NCBI GenBank assembly: GCA_910591455.2 | Contig: OU342823.1 | Coordinates: 18,747,219-18,811,218 of the forward strand | Source of the DNA: Pholis gunnellus | Taxonomy: Eukaryota > Chordata > Actinopteri > Perciformes > Pholidae | Length of the DNA stretch: 64,000 bases | Reading direction: 5' to 3' | In this document: in pieces, positions 1-13,305 of the stretch | Layout of the letters: every line of letters begins with the position of its first letter | Numbering within the stretch: position 1 is the first letter of the stretch | Notes under the pieces: generated by a model | What the model was told of the DNA's origin: nothing | Seen by the model: only the letters and a program-made list of their open reading frames with translations | Database searches by the model: none | Translations under genes and position numbers: made by a program

Positions 1-962
1 ATATACTTGTTCTTGAGGGGAATTAGTTAAAAACGTTGCTTTCCTCTTAACGCAACATTTCGGCATTAACTTAAATACACGACGCATGTGTTTCTACCAC
101 AAAAAGCCCAACTTTAAGGTTGTTCCTCGAGTCCGAGCTGAGTGAAACACGGACGGTAACGTTAACTGAGATCCAGCAGTCAGACTGGTTGCAAAACTCG
201 GATATTTCATGACAAGAAGCGCTGCTTGGTAGAATGTGATGATGCCGAATTAACTAGCCGACCTTAATGACCCTGCAGGTTTTAATGGGGATTAAGTTCG
301 TCTCTTTGTATTCAACAATAAGCAAGAAATCATCCCGTTTGGGGATTTTTAACCCGCAGTGTCGCGTTCTCTATTTAACGTTACCTGTGCGCGCGGGGAG
401 GTGCGCTGAGACTCAGAGTGGTGGAGATGGGAAAATGCATTTAAGTCGTTTTATCTGCTGTGTTTTTCATCTAGCTCTATAGAAACATAGATTTTTGCCA
501 ACGAATGTTTGGCTTGTATTTGAAATATGATCGAATTAAAGTGCAGACCATGTTTTCATCATTTGTATCATTAAACAAGGCCACATAGACTTTAGATCAA
601 TACAATATGAATGCTTCAAATGTATGTCCTAATAGAATATGTTCTGTATTCATAGGCCGAGTGTAACTGATGTGACTCCACTTTTTATTTTAGGTAAATC
701 ACAGTTAAAGACTGGTTCGCTCTGTCAGGTTATGTTTGGGGTTGTAATTGGTATCATTATTGTATTAAGATCAAGAATGCTGGGACTTGTTTAACAACTA
801 CTTGACTGTATTACCTCACACATTGTTCAGAACACAACACTGCGTCAGAGGTGTGTGTGAGCAGGATGATGAGCAGTCCAGCTGTGCTCGTCCTGCTAAA
901 AACACATCTGGTGACGCGTCACGCCTGATGCAGTCAGTAATGGTCTTCTCTCTCTTTGGCAG
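1..962 (+). other. Sequence upstream of arhgap29; possible promoter
   Basis: No coding sequence was recognised. A short CpG-richer patch lies near 360-415. A TATA-like TATTTAA at 372-378 sits about 30 bases before it, so transcription could begin near 400-410. This is weak: the real promoter and first non-coding exon might also lie left of the window. The stretch ends in a good splice acceptor (ctttggcag, AG at 961-962), which suggests that at least one 5' non-coding exon lies upstream. Confidence 0.3.
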
Positions 963-1062
963 ACGCCTTCATCCCTGTTGTGGTGCAGTGCTGGGTCTGA
1001 GAACGGGAGCTGAACTGCAGGATAACAGTCTCCAGGCCTAAGGGCCCCTGGACCAACAAGAC
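963..1062 (+). other. arhgap29: Probable 5' UTR part of the first coding exon of arhgap29
   Basis: The stretch follows a pyrimidine-rich acceptor with AG at 961-962 and runs into the ATG at 1063. An in-frame TAA at 1039-1041 closes the frame upstream of that ATG, so the protein cannot start further 5' within this exon. Whether the acceptor is used is inferred from its sequence only. Confidence 0.45.
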
Positions 1063-4000
1063 ATGCTGGCTGCCATGCTGCGCCAGAGTTCTGGTGGAGG
1101 ATCAGGAGGAGGAGGCGGCGGCAGCAACAGCGACGGGGGTGGTGGTGGTGGTGGTGGTGGTGGAACCAAACTATCTCTAGGCTTCTCCCGTCTCTCCAAC
1201 TCCAGCTTGGGTTCGGCAGGCCCCGCCAGGGTCTCCAAGGGGAGCTCGGACAGCCCGGACAGCCCAGATGTCCCCGCCTCGGACCCGATCTATATCATGC
1301 AGCTGGTCAGCGATGTGCGCAAGTTCGCTGACGTGCTTCTACAACTCAAAGAAGTTTTCAACTCCAAAGGTATGTTTTTAAAGAGTTAACGCTGGCATTA
1401 AGGCGACTGTGGCAAACGTCCACACAGCTTTATGTTCTAGTCTGTTATTTGCTCTTTCTGCTGATGAGAAAAAGAGGCCAACACAACATGCTCCTCTAAC
1501 CAATCCCTTCAGTTCTATTCACACTAATAGATAAATACTAACCGCTGCCTATTAGATAATTACACCTGGTAGGGCCTCCGCATGTAACGTCCTAAATTCT
1601 TCTTTCCCTGTTGCTTGTGATGACATGAACACACCAGTGTGGTTAAACCCCGCCCTCTCTGCTTTGTAGTTATTATTTCTGACTCATAAATAAGATGTGT
1701 ACTTCTCTCACAATCTGAGCTTGTGGCAGTGTAGAGGAGGGAAAAACGGGGTTATACTGTGAGCACAGCCAAAAAGGGATTTCTAACGGGACACAGCTGC
1801 CGGTCAGCTCTTGTGTACACACTGTTGCTTTCAGCACAATGTACACAGTCTCAGGTCTATCTACCTGGTTTGTCCCGCTGCGTCCTTGGCTGAGCGGTCA
1901 GTCAACCGGCCTTATCTCCCTTTTTAGTTTGGTTCTTTTTCCCTCCGTGTTTCTATCCGCACTGTAAAAAAAAACAACAAATACAAACATTTACGAAGTC
2001 TCTCTAAAAGCTATTAACGGAGGATTTGATAAATTACTACACGGTAAGGATTTTCAATATTCTGGTGAGCTTTGTCTGGTCAGCGTAGGCCGATCAGAGT
2101 AAATTACCCTGAAAAGACATTTTAATGTGACATGATAAGGATTTTTTACACTGTGTAAAAGAATCCATGCGCTCTCTTTGAAATGTTCAAAACTACACGG
2201 AAGCCTCATTAAACAGCAGCAGGAACATTTAACTCCCGAAGCTTTTTTCGACAGAATAAAACCCCCTCTAAGGCGGTGACTAATAGGCTTCTCCTCATCA
2301 GTGATGAAGTCACTTCCAAACCGTAGTGGAGTTTAGAGACGTACTCATGTCTGTGCGGCGGTTTATGTTTGTGTGGGTGAGTATCACATTCCTGAATTTG
2401 CATGTTCAGCGTTTGGCTTTTGGATCAGACCCAGATCTGTTAATCCCCAGACCTGGTAAGGCAGGTCTAAATAAGAAGAGGTGAAGATGCATGCGGTGCT
2501 GGTGTTACCTTTTTCTTATCCCCCCCCCATTACCACCGCGCCATGACTCCCAAAGCCCTGAAAGAAGAAGGAATCCCAGGCTTTTGTTTTTTGTCTGGAG
2601 AGGTCAGTAAAGGTGCTTGACCTGGCTGGACTCGTCGGCATTACAAAGAATAGGACTTTCTTTTTCTTTTTTTTTTAAGCTCGAGAGACTTTTCAGTGAC
2701 CTGTCAGCACGCCAAGGATCAAAGCGGCAAGTCATCATGTGCAAGAGATCCACGTCTGCAGCTTTATGGAACAGAAGCAGGCTTGATCTAAGCAAGAAGC
2801 TTTCCCGCCTCCACATTTTCCGTTTCAGACTTAGTCGAGGGTTAACGAACCGCAGATACAGTTGCTTTTTCGGTCTGTTCAACGTGATCAACACCAAAGC
2901 ATGCACACACAGGTTGTTGTTATGTGCCAAGGCTGCATAGCTGTCATACTAGACACTTTGCCCTCGCTGCTTGTCACTAAGAAACCGGTTTTATAATCTT
3001 TGTCCTCTCCAAATAACAATTGCATAGAGCTTAAGAACGCCATCCCTTAAATGGGCAAAAAAAAAGAAAGAACTCAAGACAACAGTTCAGCGACTGTCTG
3101 CTGTACACAATTACGTGTACGCTCAAGCTCAATTATGCAAATGCGGTGGCTGAGATGCCGACACATGATTGTAAGAGTATTCCCATTACCGGGCTTATTT
3201 TGGCTAAATACAGGAAAGGGCAGATTTGGGGAAATAGGCTGATTACGTTGTAGAAAACAGATCCGTCTGCTATTGAGGAAAGCAGCAAAGAGACCATTGT
3301 GTCTCCAAGGAATTTCAAACGGCACAGGGGGGAAAAAAAACAAAGTTGAGGAGACTGTTTGACAAATCTGGGATTTTGACATTGGGACACACTTGATCCC
3401 ATGCAGACCTCGTATTGAGATCTGTGGATTTCATTTTTTTTGTCGGCCGTATCGAGGAGGTTTGTGCTTGTCGTCAATAAGCATCTTCAAAGTGTCATTG
3501 TTGAGGGATAACCCTCTCGGGCTTCAGCAGAGCTTGCTAACAGATTGTTGGGAGTCACTGACTTGTGCTGTGATTGGATGTGATTTAAATCCCCCCTCTA
3601 ATTTATGACCGTATTGTCTCTGCAGCGCCTCACAATAGCTCAAACCTCTCATTACCCTGGCCGCTCACCGAACCCTGCCTCTTTTTCTTTTTTTTTTTTA
3701 CAACGCAGGGCCAATAGTCAAGCGCAATATTCAGCTTAGAGCCTTGTACCCTTTGCAACAGTGCCTGCATTCACGGTCAGCGATGTGAGTCAGACACCCA
3801 TTGTCCCAGGCATCGGCAGACTAGCATGCTGCTGCTATCCGCCAGCTTTTGCAGAAATGATACTTTCCCAAGTCAAGAATAGCTGTGGACTGTGGGATTC
3901 CTCCCTGGGGGGGGGGGGGCAGCAATGAACATCAACCTTAAATGGCTATTATAGTACTGTTGCTGCTCATTTGTGGTTGGAGGCAATGACGCATGACTGG

Positions 4001-7000
4001 ATATTTCCTCTTTTTTTTGTGTGTTCCCTGAGAGGAAATTGTTTATGCGCTTTCAGTGTTGTCCGCCCAGCGTTTCCCAGATATTTGTGTTCTTCCTTGA
4101 TGTGACCGTGACCTTGTGTGGAGGGGGATTATTATTTTGAAGATTGGTCTTAGCTGAGGGTCACAGAGGAGACCAGACGAGCCGTGGAGCTGGTCCCTCT
4201 GTGGCTTTTGTGTTTTGGCGGTGAATGAGTCCTCTGAAGCACCTCCCTCATAAGATTAGCGGAGTAAACATCTGGCCCCGGCGTGACCCCGTTCAACGTC
4301 GTCTAGTTTGGGACTGAGGTTGTGTTGTTGTTGCTGTTCGACTGGAACAGGTGTGTCACCGGTGCTTTCATTGCCAAACAGAATGATGCCCAATTTTGTG
4401 CGTAAGCTGCTTAGGAATGAACACGGCACCAATAAAGGTGGACAGGGTGTTTCAGCCGTATTATTACAGGATATTGATATCAAGTTGAAACAGGTCCGAT
4501 GTGTGACATTCTTCTCAGGTTTTTTTCAATTATTATTATTATTATTTTTGTAATAACATAATGCTATTCCTGTTTTTACTCTTAAATTTGCATATACACA
4601 ACCACAGTTCCTTCTACCTCCCTCGTCTCACAAATTCCTAAATATTGTGCAATCCCACCAGGCCTACATCACAGGAAGTGTGGCTGTGGAATAAGCATGC
4701 ACGGAAGCAAGGCTCCATCACAGCTCCATCATCATTACTCACAGTTTTAATTTGTCAGCGTTAATGTATGACTCGTACTTCTATCAGCTGTGTGTTTTTA
4801 CTTTGAGTCACAGCGCACTGACTCACAAGTGTCACCAGTGGATTCTGGGTTTTAATGATTTACAGGTTTCTACTAAAAACGGTTCGCAGGTGTCGCGTAA
4901 CGTTCTTCACTGTAATGCACCTGACCACTCGCTGAGCTACAACTTTATGGCAGAGAGCCCAAAATGTTTTTTTTTTTTTTTTTTTCTTAATCTTCGGGTC
5001 ATTGGCAGTAAAGAAAATGGTACAATGGTTGCATTGATGTTAAACTTTAGTTGCATTTTTGGCTTCGTTGTTGTGGCTTTTGTTGAAATGTGCTGTGGGA
5101 AATAAGCGCTTTTTCTCTTTTTGGAAGCCTGTTGAGTATTCTTGCAAAGATGCTAAAGCTTTGTGGGAAAGTGATTCTGGTCTGGGTCCTCTGAGAGAAT
5201 GCCTAAATGCTATTTTAGCGATTTGTATCCTAAATCACCCCTTGTGAAATACCAGCCTAAAATTAGCCCCGCTTGGGCTTTTCACTAACCATTCCAGGCC
5301 TTCTTAATGGCTGTAACTGTGCTCTGTTTAGACAGTCTGTCCCACTGGTCCTGGGATCCACTGTAAAGCACTGCAAGCTTCTTCTTTCCTCCAAAAAGTT
5401 CCTTTTATGGTTCTTTTACTGCGCCCGTATTTAAAGCCTCCTGTAAATTACCTCAAGCACAAGACAACTAGCCTTCCTTACTTTTAAAGTCTTCTCTTGA
5501 AGATCAAGTTACATTGGTTTTTTTTGGAAGTCTTGATTTAATCATACTCTGTACACTTATCCAGCCAACTAAGCAGCCTAACAGGATTTATTACATTACC
5601 TTAATTGTTTTTGGGTGATCTATGTTTAAAAGCACAGCTATTGTCTTAACATTAGTTGATGGCATGCTAGGGTTAGATCTTTGGATTGCTGCCGCCTGGG
5701 ATTAAAGTGCAGAGTGTTGTGACATATGGCAGGTCCATTTAATCCCCTCTGACTGAGGAAAGAAACCATGAAATCATAAACTGTAGCTGAAAATCTTTCT
5801 TGTAGCAATGCACAATGCGCGCAATCATGTCACACCGCATACAGGTGGCAGAACCATGTTGACTTGTCAAGTTTAATTGCCCGACTGCACTCGAAGATTT
5901 GCACGTTGTTTTCAAGTTGTAACCCAAGTGAGCTCCCTCTCTGTGTGTTTCTCTCCTTCCTTCCCTCGGGTAAGATTTACGGTTATGGCCACTGTTTTTT
6001 TTTTTTTTTTTTTGCTGGGACAGCTTTGTTCCAGGAGGCTGTCGATGTCTGCCCCGCACTAAAATAAAGCTTCAGGATTCCCACACTACAAATGAGAAGC
6101 CAAGGATTGGGAGGCTCTGATGAGGGGCTGTACTTTCAAAACTCAGTACTGGAGGCTTCTGTGAAGTAACAGGGATGTTGAATATGGAAGCATTCTCAGA
6201 TAGGTTGTGTGATCAGAAGACCTCCCCTCTTCCTCCTCGGATTAAGGCTTTGAAACGAAGATGGCAAATTTATCCTCTGAATAAGATTAAATAGCCCTTG
6301 GATCTGTAGCCTCTATCCCTGCATTGGATTAAAGTCCTCTAGGATTAGACAAGGCCGCCTTTATTTGACATCCTGCACTTTTAAACTGTGGTGCAAATCA
6401 TACATTAATTTGATTTAGAAACATCCAGTGGTAGGGATGCAACGTTTATGACATGTCCGTAATTTACTTTTGGCAATGTTTGTGATTTTTGATAACTCAT
6501 TTATCATTAAGATCTCAAAACATACAAATATTTTCTTGTATGTTGTTGAAACAAAGCTAGATTATTTGAATCTTAAATCAAACTAACTACTAGCTACTCT
6601 GACTCTTGTTCTGCCAACTGGCCATCCCAGATTAGGTTTTAGTAGAAGATGCACATGTTTCTGTATATAAAGTAGAGGACACTAAACATGCATTGCGACC
6701 CATTCTAAGATCTGCAAAAGTGATGTAGAGCACAAATCCCTATATCAAGAAGCAAAAACATGGGCTGCCCTGAGCTTCTTATGTTCATGCGTTTTGTTAT
6801 GTAAGAGCATATCCATGTGGTGAGAGGTAAGTCCACTGTCTATTCACTATAACTGTGTCTTTGGTGAGTCAGCTTCGCAGGGGAGAATTTGTGCAGAAGA
6901 GTCATCAGCCATAGTAAACTGGTTAGATGGCGTATGTGATGTTGTTTTTGTCAGTTTCAGCATGTCACTGAGGTAAGTAATGGGGATTATCATGCTCATA

Positions 7001-10000
7001 TCATATGGAAAACCACCCGGCCAACCAACACAGACACTAGTTTAACTGTGTTTACTCTGGTCATGACACAAGCATCCCAGCCTCTGTATTCGCTGGGGTT
7101 GGAGTGAGATTTTGGTAAATAGTTTGTAATCTGTTGTGTAGCGAGGGGCTATTCTGAGCATAATTGGCCTTGTTTTTCACCAGAGCCAACCTTAGGGCAT
7201 GCTTGCATGTGCCCGGGGCAGCTCCATGCTGTGTACAGCTCATAACTCGTTAAAGACCAGTGGAGCTGATGGGGAGGAGAGGAGGATAACCAACCGCTGT
7301 CTTTGTCCACAACATTCTGTAAGTTTAGGAACCCAGTTGCTGTGCTCAGTGAAAGGAACCGAGTCCCTGTTTGATGTGGAGGTAGGCAGACTGAGCGTGA
7401 AGCAGAGCCAGGACCAATTGGAGTCTGTCCTATCCTGTGAGACTCAAATTAGGCCCCATTGGGGTGTAGAAAGGGCAAGGGAGGAAAGTGGACCTATTGG
7501 GGTGTGATTGAACTTGCCTTGTCACTCTCTTGAATCTGCTTCTCCGGACTGATTATGGCTTCCTGGAACAAACCGTGTCTTTTCATCTAACCAATTGTGA
7601 GGATAGAATGTAGGAGCTTCTCCATCTGCATATTTCATAACTAGCAATGAATGGAGAAAGGGCTCATATATGCAGGAGGCCACATGGCTTTAGATGTTTA
7701 GTCCCTTTCACAGGACTAGCGGGCGTCAATCAGCAGTGCCTCCTCATCCCTGAATACCTTCACTCCCATGTAAGGCCATTGTCTGCTCAAGCTGTTTTAA
7801 TTGTAACCATGGTACGAAACAAAACAGTGCCATGTGCACTAGTTTTTCTTGAATTCTTCATATTATTCTTTATCTTCCAACTGAACCCATCCTTAAAATG
7901 CTATCCCAAATTCTGTCCCAATTCCCTTCTTATGAATATTTTACCAAATCAAATGCCTTGACAGTTATGAGAGTAAGTTTTTCTCGTGCAAGCTTTCAAT
8001 GACACAAAGCCAATTCTCTCAGGATTAGGATGCAAGTAAAGTTAAACAGTGTCCTCTTGTTCTCAATGCTGTGTTTGTCCCCCCCCCCAACCTCAGCCCC
8101 CTCACCTCCCAGTTCTGCCTTTTGACAGGTATACTAAAGGGGCTCATCTTTGTACTTGGTGGACAGCTTTAGCACCTCCCACCTCTCTGGCCTGCTGATG
8201 TTCCTTTGCCTGCATTACACATCTTGGGGAGCAACTGTAGTCTCTTCAGCCTAATGCCTGACCAGTTTGGCTAGCAGCTCGAGGTTCAACGGTGGGGGGG
8301 GATTTGCAGTTTCTCTTAAAGAAAGCATAGTTGGAATGCCAACCTTCAGAGCTTTGCATCAACAGTAGGCGCGGTGATGGTGGTGGTGAAGGTGGTGATG
8401 TGGGGGGATATCCAGAGAGAGAGGTTGCCTGTCTTTCCTCACTGTGACAGACAGTTCCAAAGAGAAATGAAAGAGGGGGGAAAACAAATTATTCACTCCG
8501 CACTGGGTATCTCATTTATATGCAAAAAACTAAAGAGAGAAATATCCGAGGGTAAACGTGTCTGTTGACTAGAAAGAGATCTTGGAACATTTTGCCTGGC
8601 CACCCTTGGATTTAAGGATGATTGTCAATTGGTTATTGGATCTTTATTACTGAATTTTGCAACGTGTCGTTATATCTTGTGTTCCTCTCTCGCAGTCAAA
8701 CTTAATGTCACAGCATTTCCTAAATTGAGCCTCCATTATGCATCATTTTTCATTTACTTTTGGTCCTCTGAGCTAACGGCTAACAAGCCTCACAAAGGCA
8801 GTAGCCTGCAGAGTGGGAACATAAAAGCCCCCCACCTAGGTGGAAGGTGCTGTGTGTCTAGCCTGGGGCTCTTTTTTTAAACACCAGCTCTTTGTGCATG
8901 CAGTCATGGGAAAAAGAGCTTCAAAGGTGAAACAACAGGGAATGCTTCGGCATGAGCATAGAAGTCTGGGAAGGCAAAGTTCTCCTGCCTTTTACCAGCT
9001 GCATGTAATCTGCTAATCCGTCGAGTGGACCGCCGGTGGTCTGTCGACAGAGGTGGACCAGGGCCACTGACCACAGGAAGTATGTTGGAGGAGGAGGATA
9101 TCGAGGGATGTATGGGCCACCCATTGCAGTGACCCTGCCCAAGTGTTAAAGGTTAAGTGGACTCATTTTGAGAGACCCACTTATAGTCAGGACAATAGGT
9201 CAAATCTGGACTGAAACAATAAGGAATCTTTTAGCAACGCACATAAATACCTTATTAAAGATGCAGTACTGGTGATTGGGTAATATGAAAGAATGTGGCA
9301 TTTCACCCTAGCCCATTGAAGAAGAATCCATTTGAACAAAGCAAAGGTTATTGAGTCACGTAGTGATTGATTGAAACATTTGGTTGCTTGTCTTTTGAAG
9401 AAGGGGGCAAGTCTCAAAGGAGCCCCTTGAAACCTAGCCATACCACAGCTTTTGATGAATGCACAATTTCTTTGAAACAACTGCCACTAGAGAATTTTAG
9501 TTGGTTATTTAGGGGTGAGTAGCTGGAATGTCCAGCTGTGGTCTGACTCAATAGGACACATTGAGAGGTTTTGATTGACATTGGTCATGGCTAGCCTGTC
9601 CAACATCCTATTTAGCCCCCTCTGCCATGAACCGCTTACATTTGATCGGACCTCTGCAGACCCAGTTGTGACATGTTTAGTGATTTCACACTTGCTTTGT
9701 GAAAATAAGCACCCCTCCGTTCCCTCAAATGTTTTGAAGCATAGATAATACATTGCTCCCATGATTTGCAATGCATGACTGAGCATAGCTAGGGCCAGAG
9801 CAAAAGGAATGTTGCCAAGTCATATTGTGTCAGAACCTAGTTGAAGTTTTGTGCTTCAAAGAATCAAGTCAGTGTTGCTAAGTCTCCAAACTGAGACATT
9901 TCCTCATGTTGCACATCAACAAAAAGCAACGGCATCTTTTTTAGCATTGATGGCCTTGCGCAATAACAAACTATATTTCTTATATGGTAGTCTACACCTT

Positions 10001-13000
10001 GTGGGCAGTTGTTAAGTGTTACAAACCTTTTCACATTGAATGCTTGGGTCTAATATACTTTGTTATATTTTGTCCTTGCCTAAATACCAACAAAACACAA
10101 CCATTGAACAAACCAACAGTGTAGAGACTCGATGCAAAAAACAACAACAACCATGCAGGTTAATATTGGACCTGGAGAAAGGCTTGTACTTGGGTGAGAT
10201 ACCAAATATATCATTTTACATTTATAACACTCTAGTGGCCTGTCGGTCAGCGGTCAAGAATATAGAGCTAGAGAATAGTACTACGGCTCCAGGTTTCATG
10301 CTCTCCAACACCGCCTCCCCACTTACTGCATAGACTAAATCAACTATCGTGAGTCTACGGCCTTATCTTTGTATATGTGTAGCTCCATAACATTTAACTG
10401 TTGGAGAGTCTCTGCTCCAGAAGAGCATCACAATGTTTTGGTATTGAGGTGTCATCTCGATGGTGAGTGATCCGACAATGTTTTCATTATGGATCCCCCT
10501 CCACCCCTCGCTCCTGCAACTCCCGTCCCCACTCCCAAACAAGAGGCTGGAATGTTGGGTTTCCATGACGCTAATGAAGTAAAAACCTGGCAATGTCTTA
10601 CTGGCAGCCCCAGAGCAGCTCCTGATCCGCGGCCTCCTTCTCATCAGGTCTGATCCCTCTGTAGCCTTCATTCACCAGGGCTTATTATGCCCAGGAATGT
10701 CTCTCACTCGCTCCTTCTCTCATAACCCCCACTAGAGCAGGGATGTGGGGTGCAGGGGTAAATTTGGGACAAATCCCAAGGGAGCGTACTACCCCAAATA
10801 CCCCCCCCCCCCCCCCCCCCCCCACACACACCCCCCAATACCAACCAAAACTCCTCCCCTATCACTCCGACCACTAACCATCACACATGGACAAAGATGC
10901 ACACAAACACACACACTCCAATCCCTCTTTCCCGTGAAAAGTGAAAAGCTGCCGTTGTGATTTATTGTTCCATAAATGCTTCATGTGGCAGGCCCATGAG
11001 GCGACCAGCCCACTGTTTGCTAGTGGACCCAGGGACAATAGTGAGTTTTCGGCACTTAAAACAGGTCTTCATGCAAAACTCAGTGGTCTTCCCAGGGGAA
11101 AGCTGAACGATCTTCCCAGCAGCTTGTTTGTTTTCCAGTTTTCAGATGGCTGATGTTTGAAAAAGTTGCAATGACAGAAGATGTTTCAATTGGCAACCAA
11201 ATTTTCACTTTCCAAACTTTATTTTTAGCGTCTTTAACATGGCAATACCACCGCTGAAACGTATTGCGCTAGTCAGATGTTCCGTTAACCGCCCCTCTCT
11301 GGTGGGAACGAGTCTTCTTCTTTGTGTCTCGTGCAGAATGGCAGTTGAAGGGTTAAATAATCAGTCTCTGTACATTATCCTGTGTCCTGCTGGGCCGGTG
11401 GACGCAACCATAATGTCTTGCTAATTAGCCTTCATTTAGGATGGTCCAATAGGCCACACAACCGCCATTGAAGACTGGAGCCCATGGAGCTTTGCAAAGG
11501 AAGACCCTCTGTCTCGTGGGCATTCATGGTTTAGGCTTGTCCTTAATAAACCTCTAGCTTGCCCAGGCTTGGTGCCTCCAGGACTCTGGATTCAGTTACT
11601 CGGTCGATGAATGGGGTGTATAGCCTGTGTAGGGATGATTTAGACCATTGTGTGTTTTTGTCATTGAAAGGATAATGTCCATAAATGGGATCTAAACTGA
11701 CCAGGACCAATTAAGGGCTTAAGGGTTGAAGCGGCTCATTGTAAAATTTGACCCTTATCGCATTTTTGCGGGTCCAGGTCTCTGTAAAAGGCTGTGGGAA
11801 GACTGGTTCTGTTACAGTAAAGGATTAACACTGCAAAAACAGTAAGTTAAAGGAAATGTATGTATGAAATATATTTTGAATATTAAATAAAATACTAGGG
11901 AATTGTTTTTGTTTGTTTTTAAAATGTAATTGTTTTACATTAAACAACAACAAAATCTGCTCGATGTGTGTTTTCTGTAAATGCAGACTTCCTGTTCCGA
12001 TTTTGTTTAATTTGAGCCAGTGTCAATTCAGAAAACACCATTCAAAAGGTTTGTTTTGGGAGCTGAATACAAGAGTACATGTCATACCACTACAAAATCA
12101 CTTACCACTTTTTTTCTCTTTTACACAAGATTATAATTGGAAAATGGCTGAATCTGTACATCGTAATCCAAGGGACCAATGAAGAGAATGACCTTCTCTG
12201 TACGCCCATTTGCATTGATTGTATAGAAGTTTTGAGTCTCGGTTTGATGTGCGGTTGTGCCAGAAGCACAACGCTGGCCCTTTTCCTGCCTCGTGGGGAG
12301 TTGGGCAGCTGAAACAAAAGAACGAGAGGCTTTCATCATCAAAAACCACTCGGTCCTTGGCACTAGAAGGAGCTGTGCACGACATCTGATGAAGATGGAT
12401 GAAGATGGTCGCTATGGTGAAGGAAAGGACTCTCCAGGTCCTGAAGCTTTTGGCAAGCTAGAGGCAACAGCGCATGTTGGCATGGGGTAGTTCATGTGGT
12501 AGTGGAACAGTCTGGGATGTGTGCCTGTCTTATGTAATCATTTTGGTGTGTCCTGTGATTTCAGTTGGCCAAGTTGGTGTGTTTGTGTGTGTGGACCTTT
12601 TGCAAGTGCTTAGTATTCACCTGGAATTACATTGTGGCCAACTTTGCAGTATTGTTTCTCTTGAGTCATTGCACCGTACCCATTCACTCCAGCTCTTTGG
12701 GTTTTATGTTAAGTGGCCCATTGTTGATTTGTAGGGTGTGTTGACTGAATGCATTGACGTTGTCAGTAAAGCAGCAACATGTATGGCCATTTGGCACATC
12801 ATCATTATCATTCATTGAGAGAGAAAAGAGGCTGCCTGCCATAGCGCTATAAGAAACATGTAAACAGAAAATATAAGTATGGCGCTCTACAGCATTTTGT
12901 TGACAGTTTGCGGGGAGATTTTGGCCTGCACATTTTCTGCGCTTCATACTGGTTGTTAGGTTTATTGTTCTGACCTGTTGGTCAAATTTGAACTTGTCAC

Positions 13001-13268
13001 CTGCTGGTCAGTTGGTGGTCAGTTGGCTGGATTTCCAGGACAGGACTCAGCTAGCATTGTCATGGCCGGCCACACAGACGCAGCATTATTAGCCCCACTG
13101 GCGGCACTGTTTGTCCCACTCCAAAAAAGAGGGCTAATGAATAAAAGACTAAATGGGAGACAGCTAAAGTCTTTCTGATCCCCCTACCATGAAGGGGTAA
13201 TCCAGGGGTGATTGTCAGCACAAAATGTGGCTTTGACTGCCTGTGACCAGTCTGTCTGTCTGTCTGTC

Positions 13269-13305
<37 letters not shown>

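Noticed and set aside
1038..1238. Minus-strand open frame rich in proline
   Set aside because: It is the antisense reading of the Gly-rich first coding exon of arhgap29.
1960..2153. Possible short transposon with ends CACTGTAAAAAA and TTTTTTACACTG
   Set aside because: The ends are A/T homopolymer-rich, one base mismatched, and no target duplication flanks them.
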